In this document: in pieces, positions 1 to 5,607 of the stretch
How positions within the stretch are numbered: position 1 is the stretch's first letter
Layout of the letters: every line of letters starts with the position of its first letter
Assembly (NCBI GenBank): GCA_046596415.1
Contig: JBKJML010000038.1
Span: 1 to 5,607 of the forward strand
From: JBKJML01 sp046596415
Lineage (GTDB): Bacteria > Actinomycetota > Thermoleophilia > Gaiellales > Gaiellaceae
Length of the DNA: 5,607 bases
Direction of reading: 5' to 3'
Position numbers and translations under genes: made by a program
Notes under the pieces: model-generated
The model's database searches: none
Told to the model about the DNA's origin: nothing
What the model saw: only the letters and a program-made list of their open reading frames with translations

Positions 1-432
1 CAGCTCGTCTGCTACCCGATCCTCGACCTGAAACGCCACGGGCAGGACGTCAAGCGCTACTGCCGCGACCTCGAAGAGGCGCTGATCCGCACTCTTGCTG
101 CGTTCGACCTGCCGGCGGAGCGGATCGACGGGCTGACCGGTGTCTGGCTGACGCGCCCCCCGAGGAAGATCGCCTCGCTGGGAATCCACATCTCGAAGTG
201 GGTGACGACCCACGGCTACGCGCTGAACGTCGACCTCGACCCGGCCCCGTTCACGCAGTGGATCACCGCCTGCGGCATCGAGGACGCGGCGTTCACGACG
301 ATGGCGCGCGAGCTTGGCCGAGAACTGACGGTCGACGAGGTGAAGCCGGTGGCGCTCGCAGCGCTCGCCGGGGTCTTCGCGCTGAGCTTCGAGGAACTGC
401 CTGCCCCGGCCGAGCTGGCCGCGCTAGCCTGA
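1..432 (+). CDS. lipB: Octanoyltransferase LipB, 3' part (cut by left edge)
   Basis: LipB transfers the octanoyl group from octanoyl-ACP to the lipoyl domains of 2-oxoacid dehydrogenases and glycine cleavage H protein, the first step of cytoplasmic lipoate assembly. The reading frame is open from base 1 and gives 143 visible residues; the first, QLVCYPILDL, matches the segment after the family's HGPGQ motif, so the N-terminal part lies outside the window. Visible family features are GVW (residues 47-49), the probable catalytic lysine in RKIASLGI (K56), THGYALNVD (70-78) and the probable catalytic cysteine in ACGIED (C91). K-to-C spacing is 35 residues, one more than I recall for E. coli LipB (K135/C169). 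The stop TGA overlaps the lipA ATG by one base (TGATG), which implies translational coupling. Identification is firm; the promoter and start are not visible. Confidence 0.95.
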   Translation, partial: QLVCYPILDLKRHGQDVKRYCRDLEEALIRTLAAFDLPAERIDGLTGVWLTRPPRKIASLGIHISKWVTTHGYALNVDLDPAPFTQWITACGIEDAAFTTMARELGRELTVDEVKPVALAALAGVFALSFEELPAPAELAALA

Positions 433-1358
433 TGTCGATGGAGAGCTCGCTGCCCGTCGCCGAGCGACCCCGCCGGCCGGACTGGATGAAGGTCCGCGCT
501 CCGAGCGCCGACTCGCGCTACTTCGACGTCAAGAAGCTGATCCACGGCGCGAGCCTCAACACGATCTGCGAGGAGGCGCGCTGCCCGAACATCGCCGAAT
601 GCTGGGGTCGTGGCACGGCCACCTTCCAGATCCTCGGCGACACGTGCACGCGCGCCTGCCGCTACTGCTACGTCAACTCCGGCAAGCCGAGCGAACCGGT
701 CGACCCGCTCGAGCCGCTGCGGCTCGCACAGGCCGCGTTCCAGATGGGCCTCAAGCACGTGGTCGTCACCTCGGTCGACCGGGACGACGTCCCGGACAAG
801 GGTGCCGGCCACTACGCCGCAACGATCCGCGCGATCAAGGCGAAGCTCCCCGACGCCTCGGTCGAGGTGCTGACCCCGGACTTCCTCGATGTCGAGGAGG
901 AGGCGCTCACGACGGTGCTCGGAGCTCGGCCCGAGGTATTCAGCCACAACATCGAGACTGTCCGCCGCCTCCACCGCCGCATGCGCGGCGCCAGAGCCGA
1001 CTACGACAAGGCGCTCTGGCTGCTGCGGCGCGCGAAGGAGATCGCCGGCTACCCGGTGCTGACGAAGTCCGGGCTCATGGTCGGTCTCGGCGAGCGAAAC
1101 GACGAGGTCGTGGACACCCTGCGCGACCTGCGCGCGAACGGGGTCGACGTGGTCACGATCGGCCAGTACCTCCAGCCGTCGGCGAAGCACGCGACGATCG
1201 ACCGCTGGGTGCACCCGGACGAGTTCCGCTGGTTCCGCGAGCAGGGCGAAGCGCTCGGCTTCGGCAGCGTCTTCTCCGGCCCCCTCGTCCGCTCGAGCTA
1301 TCGCGCCGACGAGCAGCGCCACGCCGCCGAGACCGGCCTCGGCGCCGTCGCCTACTAG
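432..1358 (+). CDS. lipA: Lipoyl synthase LipA (radical SAM)
   Basis: LipA inserts two sulfur atoms into protein-bound octanoyl groups to complete the lipoyl cofactor, using S-adenosylmethionine and two iron-sulfur clusters. The 308-residue product is normal in length for the family. The auxiliary-cluster motif CEEARCPNIAEC (C46, C51, C57) is followed by the radical SAM motif CTRACRYC (C72, C76, C79), and the C-terminal RSSY (287-290) supplies the serine that ligates the auxiliary cluster. Other family landmarks are GTATFQILGD (61-70), VVTSVDRDD (111-119) and SGLMVGLGE (213-221). I chose the ATG at 432 because it overlaps the lipB stop as TGATG; a second in-frame ATG at 438 is possible, and neither has a clear ribosome binding site. 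The frame is also open upstream to 198, but that part is an out-of-frame copy of lipB. All catalytic ligands are present. Confidence 0.97.
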   Translation: MSMESSLPVAERPRRPDWMKVRAPSADSRYFDVKKLIHGASLNTICEEARCPNIAECWGRGTATFQILGDTCTRACRYCYVNSGKPSEPVDPLEPLRLAQAAFQMGLKHVVVTSVDRDDVPDKGAGHYAATIRAIKAKLPDASVEVLTPDFLDVEEEALTTVLGARPEVFSHNIETVRRLHRRMRGARADYDKALWLLRRAKEIAGYPVLTKSGLMVGLGERNDEVVDTLRDLRANGVDVVTIGQYLQPSAKHATIDRWVHPDEFRWFREQGEALGFGSVFSGPLVRSSYRADEQRHAAETGLGAVAY

Positions 1359-1362
1359 GCCG

Positions 1363-2019
1363 GTGCGCCTCGAGGCGATCAACCTCGGGCGGCGCGAAAC
1401 CATCCGGCTCGGGGCACGAACGCTCGACACCGGCATCGACAAGAGCCCGGTCGAACGCGCCCACGTCGGGCCGCTCGGTCTCGCCGGCGATGTCGTCGCC
1501 GACGAGACGAATCATGGCGGCCCGGATCAAGCGGTCTACCTCTACAGCCGCGCCGACTACGACTGGTGGGAGGGCGAGCTCGGCCGGCCGCTCGCATCGG
1601 GGACGTTCGGGGAGAACTTGACCGTGTCGGACTTCGGAGCGCGCGAGCTCCACCCCGGCGACCGCCTGCGAATCGGCCCGGTGCTGCTCGAGCTGAGCTC
1701 GGCGCGGATCCCGTGCTCGGTCTTCGCGAACCACATGTGCGAGGAGCAGTGGGTGAAGCGGTTCCGCGACGCCGAGCGGCCGGGACCGTACGCGCGCGTG
1801 CTGGAGCCGGGCGACATCGGGACCGGTATGACGGTCGAGCTACTACCGGCGCCAGACGGCCCGACGATCCTCGACAGCTACCGCCTCTACTACGACAAGG
1901 GCGCGCCGGTCGAGACGATCCGCCGTCTGCTCGCGGCCCCTGTTTCGGCTCGCGAGCGCGCGAAGCTCGAAGAGCGGCTGGCGGAACTCGGCGCCGAAGG
2001 GATTCCTGCGGGCGGGTAG
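1363..2019 (+). CDS. MOSC domain protein, YiiM-like
   Basis: A 218-residue protein with a MOSC (Moco sulfurase C-terminal) beta-barrel. Visible motifs are GDVVADETNHGG (42-53), TFGENLTV (81-88) and ARIPCSVF (114-121), where C118 sits at the conserved MOSC cysteine that in this superfamily is linked to molybdenum-cofactor or sulfur handling. After the barrel, residues 168-209 (ILDSYRLYYDKG and the helices after it) fit the small helical 3-alpha domain of YiiM proteins. E. coli YiiM is about 224 residues and takes part in molybdenum-dependent detoxification of N-hydroxylated bases; that exact role here is inferred, as is substrate. The start is GTG at 1363, four bases after the lipA stop, with no visible ribosome binding site, so translation is probably coupled to lipA. 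A second cysteine (C126) lies eight residues after C118. The stop lies inside the terminator-like hairpin at 2007-2046. Confidence 0.88.
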   Translation: MRLEAINLGRRETIRLGARTLDTGIDKSPVERAHVGPLGLAGDVVADETNHGGPDQAVYLYSRADYDWWEGELGRPLASGTFGENLTVSDFGARELHPGDRLRIGPVLLELSSARIPCSVFANHMCEEQWVKRFRDAERPGPYARVLEPGDIGTGMTVELLPAPDGPTILDSYRLYYDKGAPVETIRRLLAAPVSARERAKLEERLAELGAEGIPAGG

Positions 2020-2046
2020 ACGCGAGGTCGCGCCCACCCGCCCGCA
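2007..2046. terminator. Inverted repeat between convergent genes, possible bidirectional terminator
   Basis: TGCGGGCGGGT at 2007-2017 is a perfect 11-bp complement of ACCCGCCCGCA at 2036-2046. Inside the loop, CGCG at 2021-2024 pairs with CGCG at 2029-2032 around an AGGT loop, giving a compound hairpin. It sits between the MOSC gene and the facing protease gene, where it could stop transcription from both sides. Neither side has a T-tract, so it would be a tract-less terminator of the sort proposed for GC-rich actinobacteria. Its left arm includes the last MOSC codons and the first base of the TAG stop. Confidence 0.6.
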
Positions 2047-2055
2047 AGGCCTCTC

Positions 2056-2829
2056 CTAGCTCAGCAGGCTCGCGAACGGCTCGGTGGCGAGCCACCCGAG
2101 GTCGTCCGCCTGATCGACGCGGTAGACACCGCCGGTGCCGCCGCAACTGCCGTTGAGCCCGAAGGACGTCACGCCGGCGATGACGTTCGAGGTCCCGATG
2201 AAGTTCGGGCCGCCGGAATCGCCGAAGCATGTGCCCCCGGTCGAAGCATTGTTCGAAAGAAGCAGCGAGAAGTCGCCCACGATCCCACGGTTGATCTGAA
2301 TGAGCTGCGGGGTCGCGTACATCCGGACGAGATCGCGCTGGATCTGCGCCGGGTTGATGAGCTGCAAGCCGTAACCGACGGCCGTGAACGTCGTGTGCGA
2401 GCTCGGCTTGAGCGCATCGAGCTGGCTCAGCGTCGGCAATTCCCCGTACTGCGCCATCGCCACCGGCGTGTCCAGCACCACAACGCCGAGGTCGTGCAGG
2501 AAGAAAGCGCTCGGGTTGTACGACGGATGCGCGTACGCGGTGCCCGTGACGTACGGCGCGACGAGCCCCGTCGTGCGGTAGTCAGACCCGAAGTAGATCT
2601 TGACGTTCACCGAGCCATCAGCGCAATGCCCGGCCGTCAAGAAGAGGCGCGGAGCGATGAGCGTGCCCGAGCACCGATACGAAAAACCGTTCGACGAGTC
2701 GACGAACCGCATCAAGCCGACATACGGGTGGTTGTTCCCGTCGAGCTCGCCGTCGGTGATCGCACCGGCCGACCCGGCGAACGCGACGCTCGCCACAAGA
2801 GCGGCAAGAGCCGCAAGAATCTTCTTCAT
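2056..2829 (-). CDS. Secreted S1-family (chymotrypsin-fold) serine protease
   Basis: A 257-residue exported protease. Residues 1-23 form a signal peptide (MKK, a hydrophobic Leu/Ala/Val core, then AGSAGA), with cleavage expected after AGA. The mature chain would then begin ITDGELDGNNHPYVG, with an Ile where S1 proteases carry the new N-terminus that pairs with the Asp before the active serine. The catalytic triad is complete: H68 in LTAGHC, D113 in HDLGVVVLD and S205 in GDSGGP. Four cysteines (C53/C69 and C201/C229) fit the 42-58 and 191-220 disulfides. The position equivalent to trypsin Asp189 is glycine (G199), so cleavage after Lys/Arg is not expected. I chose the ATG at 2829 because it follows GGGAGGGG and starts the signal peptide; the in-frame ATG at 2883 would put 18 extra residues before it. 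Local GC is lower than the neighbours (60-62% in 2221-2340 by hand count, against about 70% in part of lipA). Physiological substrate is unknown. Confidence 0.92.
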   Translation of the reverse strand: MKKILAALAALVASVAFAGSAGAITDGELDGNNHPYVGLMRFVDSSNGFSYRCSGTLIAPRLFLTAGHCADGSVNVKIYFGSDYRTTGLVAPYVTGTAYAHPSYNPSAFFLHDLGVVVLDTPVAMAQYGELPTLSQLDALKPSSHTTFTAVGYGLQLINPAQIQRDLVRMYATPQLIQINRGIVGDFSLLLSNNASTGGTCFGDSGGPNFIGTSNVIAGVTSFGLNGSCGGTGGVYRVDQADDLGWLATEPFASLLS

Positions 2830-2833
2830 TTCC

Positions 2834-2838
2834 CCTCC
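2834..2838 (-). promoter_or_regulatory. Ribosome binding site of the protease gene
   Basis: On the minus strand the sequence before the ATG at 2829 reads TGGGAGGGGAA, with GGAGG at 2838-2834 and four bases between it and the ATG. AGGGG (2836-2832) is an overlapping alternative. This is the clearest Shine-Dalgarno sequence in the window and it decides the start: it serves the ATG at 2829 and not the in-frame ATG at 2883. Confidence 0.75.
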
Positions 2839-2855
2839 CACGTAGTGCCCAGAAA

Positions 2856-2871
2856 CCAACGGCCCAACGGC
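2856..2871 (-). repeat. Tandem 8-bp repeat in the protease leader
   Basis: Two exact adjacent copies of GCCGTTGG (minus strand) lie between the promoter candidate and the ribosome binding site of the protease gene. If transcription starts near 2875, both copies fall in the 5' untranslated leader. Function is unknown; a protein site or an RNA element is possible, and so is simple slippage. Confidence 0.6.
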
Positions 2872-2881
2872 CGTCGCGAAC

Positions 2882-2910
2882 ACCGTAATCGGCTCTGGCC
2901 GATCTGTCGA
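2882..2910 (-). promoter_or_regulatory. Candidate promoter of the protease gene with a spacer inverted repeat
   Basis: On the minus strand, TCGACA at 2910-2905 (one mismatch to TTGACA) is followed after 17 bases by TACGGT at 2887-2882, which fits the loose actinobacterial TANNNT -10 pattern. The 17-base spacer is almost entirely an inverted repeat: ATCGGC, loop CAGA, GCCGAT (2903-2888). The predicted start near 2875 would give a leader of about 46 bases. The -10 match is weak by the sigma-70 consensus, so the promoter is inferred; the inverted repeat is read directly. The rest of the 190 bp gap between protease and fumC (2830-3020) holds only the tandem repeat and a hairpin after fumC; I see no further gene. 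Confidence 0.5.
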
Positions 2911-2961
2911 GACTTGGGCACCGTCGCAGCCTCGGGAGCACCGCTACGCTGCGTCTCACAC

Positions 2962-2997
2962 GGAGCGGCGCCTGCATCCCGCCGAAGCGAGCGCTCC
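2962..2997 (-). terminator. Hairpin after fumC, possible terminator
   Basis: About 23 bases after the fumC stop, minus-strand GGAGCG (2997-2992) and CGCTCC (2967-2962) can pair. Nested between them is a five-pair stem, CTCGC and GCGGG (one G-T pair), closing a TTCG tetraloop (2991-2978). There is no T-tract. The stable tetraloop and the position suggest a terminator or 3'-end structure, but in GC-rich DNA such a fold can arise by chance. Confidence 0.35.
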
Positions 2998-3020
2998 CTA
3001 CTTGACCGGACTCACCTCGA

Positions 3021-4352
<1,332 letters not shown>

Positions 4353-4358
4353 CCTCGG

Positions 4359-4364
4359 AGTGTA
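4359..4364 (-). promoter_or_regulatory. -10 element for a leaderless fumC transcript
   Basis: Minus-strand TACACT (4364-4359) fits the TANNNT -10 pattern and is separated by six bases (CCGAGG) from the GTG at 4352, so transcription would begin at or next to the start codon. Leaderless messages are common in actinobacteria. There is no TTGACA-like -35; the expected position falls in the hexamer repeat at 4379-4402. The GAGG directly abutting the GTG is too close to act as a normal ribosome binding site. Confidence 0.5.
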
Positions 4365-4368
4365 GGTG

Positions 4369-4572
4369 CTACACGGTTCGCAGGCGCAGGCGCAGGCGCA
4401 GGCGCGACTCGAGCGGCAGGTCACGCAGCACGCGCCGGACGGGCTCGTTCAACTCGGTGCTAAAAGCCCAGCCGACGTAGCGGCATTGCGGGCACTCACC
4501 CGCTTCCTGGTGACGCGGGCCCGGCACGAAGCTTCGTGTCTGCCCACAGCGAAGGCACTCGACGGACTGCAT
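4369..4572 (-). CDS. Small zinc-ribbon protein with Leu-Arg repeat tail
   Basis: A 67-residue protein. Two CxxC knuckles, CLRC (C6, C9) and CPQC (C27, C30), separated by 17 residues, form a probable zinc ribbon; RYVGWA follows directly. The C-terminal half is helical-looking and charged (ELNEPVRRVLRDLPLESR) and ends in a strict alternation, RLRLRLRLR (57-65), encoded by four exact CGCCTG units. I do not recognise a named family. It could bind nucleic acid or act as a small partner protein, but that is speculation. The ATG at 4572 is the only good start in frame; no ribosome binding site is visible and a 14-bp palindrome lies five bases upstream. The gene lies 56 bases after the fprA-like stop and 16 bases before fumC, all on the same strand. 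Paired cysteines and an otherwise vacant gap support a real gene. Confidence 0.75.
   Translation of the reverse strand: MQSVECLRCGQTRSFVPGPRHQEAGECPQCRYVGWAFSTELNEPVRRVLRDLPLESRLRLRLRLRTV
4379..4402. repeat. Hexanucleotide tandem repeat (CGCAGG)x4
   Basis: Four exact adjacent copies of CGCAGG (plus strand), followed by a partial CGC. On the minus strand it encodes the alternating Leu-Arg tail of the zinc-ribbon protein and also occupies the region where a -35 element of the fumC promoter would lie. A change in copy number would keep the reading frame and add or remove Leu-Arg pairs. Confidence 0.9.
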
Positions 4573-4577
4573 GCCAT

Positions 4578-4591
4578 GATTGTCGACAATC
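4578..4591. promoter_or_regulatory. 14-bp perfect palindrome, candidate operator
   Basis: GATTGTCGACAATC is a perfect two-fold palindrome with no central spacer, and is AT-rich against its GC-rich surroundings. It ends five bases before the ATG of the zinc-ribbon gene, in the 56-base gap after the fprA-like gene. The TTGT/ACAA half-sites resemble the general form of GntR-family operators, but no such regulator is visible in the window. Having no loop, it is better explained as a DNA-binding site than as an RNA hairpin. Confidence 0.5.
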
Positions 4592-4628
4592 GAGGCCCCC
4601 GCCGTGTCCCCCGGACGAGGGAGCCGCG

Positions 4629-5607
4629 TCAGCGGCGGCCGGCAGCCAGCAGCTCGGCCCAGGTTGTGAGCTTCACGCGGGGACGTCCCCGCGGCTCGCC
4701 GCGGCCACGTTCGAGCTCGTCGATCGCCTGCCAGCCCTCGTAGAGCACCGGCTCGGCGCCACGCTCAGCGAGGAGCGCCTCCAGAGAGCCGCCCGTGGGC
4801 GCCCGCAGCAGACCCGCGCGCGCGTCCGCGAGCAGCAGCTCGGCCGTCTCCGTGGCGTCCTTCTTGTTCGTCCCGATCACACCGCTCGGGCCCCGCTTGA
4901 TCCAGCCGGCGACGTAGAGGCCCGGCTCGACGCGGCCACCCTCGTTCGGGATCGTACCCGCGGTCTCGTCGAACGGGACGCCGGGAAGCGCGACTCCGCG
5001 GTAGCCGACGCTGCGAAAAACGATCCCGCATGGCAGCGTCTCGTGCTCGTCGGTCGCAACCGCGCGGCCGCCGACGAGCTCATTCCGAACAAGCTCGATT
5101 GCCTCGACCCTCGCCGCTCCGAGGATCGCGACCGGAGAGGAGAAGAACCGGAGCCTGAGCGAGCGGTCTCTCCCGACCGGCTCGCGCACCGCGTACTCGC
5201 GAAGGTGGTCGACGCTCCGCCTGACGGTCGCCGGCGCGGCCTCGAGCTCGGCCTCCGAGGCTGGATCGAGCTCAAGATCGCCCGACTCGACCAATACGTC
5301 CGCGCCTGCGAGCTCACCGAGCTCACCGAGCTCCACCGGTGTCCACGCGGCCTGGACCGGCCCACGCCGCCCGACAACGACGATCTCCCGGATCCCTGAA
5401 CGGCTGATCGCGTCGATCGCAGCTTCGGTCGTGTCCGTCGGAGCGAGCTCCGCCGGCGTCAACGCCAGCATCCGGGCGACGTCGAGCGCAACGTTCCCGT
5501 TCCCGATCACGACGGCCCGCTCACCGGAGAGGTCGAACTCGAGCCCCTGGTAGTCAGGGTGGCCGTTGTACCACGCGACGAACTCGGTGGCCGCCCACGA
5601 GCCGGGC
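4629..5607 (-). CDS. fprA: NADPH-ferredoxin reductase, FprA/adrenodoxin-reductase type, 3' part (cut by right edge)
   Basis: FprA-type flavoproteins carry electrons from NADPH through FAD to ferredoxins. The frame is open to the right edge, giving 325 visible residues that begin PGSWAATEFVAWYNGHPDY, a typical FprA segment; the N-terminal FAD-binding GxGxxG motif lies outside. The NADPH-binding fold shows VVIGNGNVALDVAR (32-45) and VVVGRRGPVQ (76-85), whose arginines fit contacts to the NADPH 2'-phosphate. The C-terminal FAD-contact motif is GWIKRGPSGVIGTNK (234-248). A GTG codon at 5510 could be mistaken for a start but lies inside the conserved nucleotide-binding strand. A 9-bp tandem duplication (5309-5332) gives GELGEL in a loop-like region. 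It is the most upstream gene visible in the minus-strand cluster. It might instead be a related reductase of the glutamate synthase small-subunit superfamily, but the motifs favour FprA. Confidence 0.92.
   Translation of the reverse strand, partial: PGSWAATEFVAWYNGHPDYQGLEFDLSGERAVVIGNGNVALDVARMLALTPAELAPTDTTEAAIDAISRSGIREIVVVGRRGPVQAAWTPVELGELGELAGADVLVESGDLELDPASEAELEAAPATVRRSVDHLREYAVREPVGRDRSLRLRFFSSPVAILGAARVEAIELVRNELVGGRAVATDEHETLPCGIVFRSVGYRGVALPGVPFDETAGTIPNEGGRVEPGLYVAGWIKRGPSGVIGTNKKDATETAELLLADARAGLLRAPTGGSLEALLAERGAEPVLYEGWQAIDELERGRGEPRGRPRVKLTTWAELLAAGRR

Noticed and set aside
198..431. Upstream extension of lipA
   Set aside because: The extra residues are lipB sequence read in another frame; the TGATG junction gives a natural start at 432.
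216..1442. Long minus-strand open frame opposite lipB and lipA
   Set aside because: It is antisense to two genes with intact catalytic motifs, its product is rich in Arg/Ala/Val with no recognisable domain, and high GC produces such open frames by default.
2830..2883. Earlier ATG for the protease at 2883
   Set aside because: It would put 18 residues ahead of the signal peptide; the ATG at 2829 has a strong ribosome binding site and an ideal signal peptide.
4379..4402. CRISPR-like or mobile-element repeat
   Set aside because: The units are only six bases, contiguous and without spacers; no transposase or terminal repeats occur in the window.
4353..4424. Cysteine-rich N-terminal extension of fumC
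   Set aside because: The repeated Ala-Cys residues come from reading the CGCAGG repeat in a different frame, and the extension would overlap the zinc-ribbon gene.
4536..5399. Long plus-strand open frame opposite the fprA-like gene
   Set aside because: The minus-strand frame carries clear NADPH and FAD motifs through the whole interval; the plus-strand product shows none.

Overview
This 5.6 kb window is GC-rich bacterial chromosome with tightly packed housekeeping genes. The protein features point to Actinomycetota: an FprA-type NADPH-ferredoxin reductase, a secreted S1 protease, GTG starts and a probable leaderless transcript. Thermoleophilia (Solirubrobacterales or Gaiellales) is my best guess, but it is an inference from overall style; no rRNA or other marker is present.

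Layout. Positions 1-2019 hold a plus-strand run of three genes: the 3' part of lipB (octanoyltransferase, cut by the left edge), lipA (lipoyl synthase, overlapping lipB by one base) and a MOSC-domain protein with a YiiM-like C-terminal part, which begins four bases after lipA. A strong inverted repeat around 2007-2046 separates this run from a minus-strand cluster that faces it. Reading that cluster in its own direction, from right to left, it holds the 3' part of an fprA-like flavoprotein reductase (cut by the right edge), a 67-residue zinc-ribbon protein, a class II fumarase (fumC), and a secreted chymotrypsin-fold serine protease with its own 190 bp upstream region.

How the genes fit together. 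LipB and LipA make the lipoyl cofactor on 2-oxoacid dehydrogenases and the glycine cleavage system, fumarase is a TCA-cycle enzyme, and FprA-type reductases deliver electrons from NADPH to ferredoxin. This is mostly central metabolism and redox, not an island or defence locus. The accessory-looking gene is the protease. I see no mobile element, CRISPR array, tRNA or rRNA.

The most interesting signals are regulatory and small-scale. A perfect 6+4+6 inverted repeat exactly fills the spacer of the protease promoter candidate. A 14-bp perfect palindrome lies just upstream of the zinc-ribbon gene. A hexanucleotide repeat encodes an alternating Leu-Arg tail on the zinc-ribbon protein and occupies the -35 region of fumC. 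I did not find a convincing new multi-gene system.
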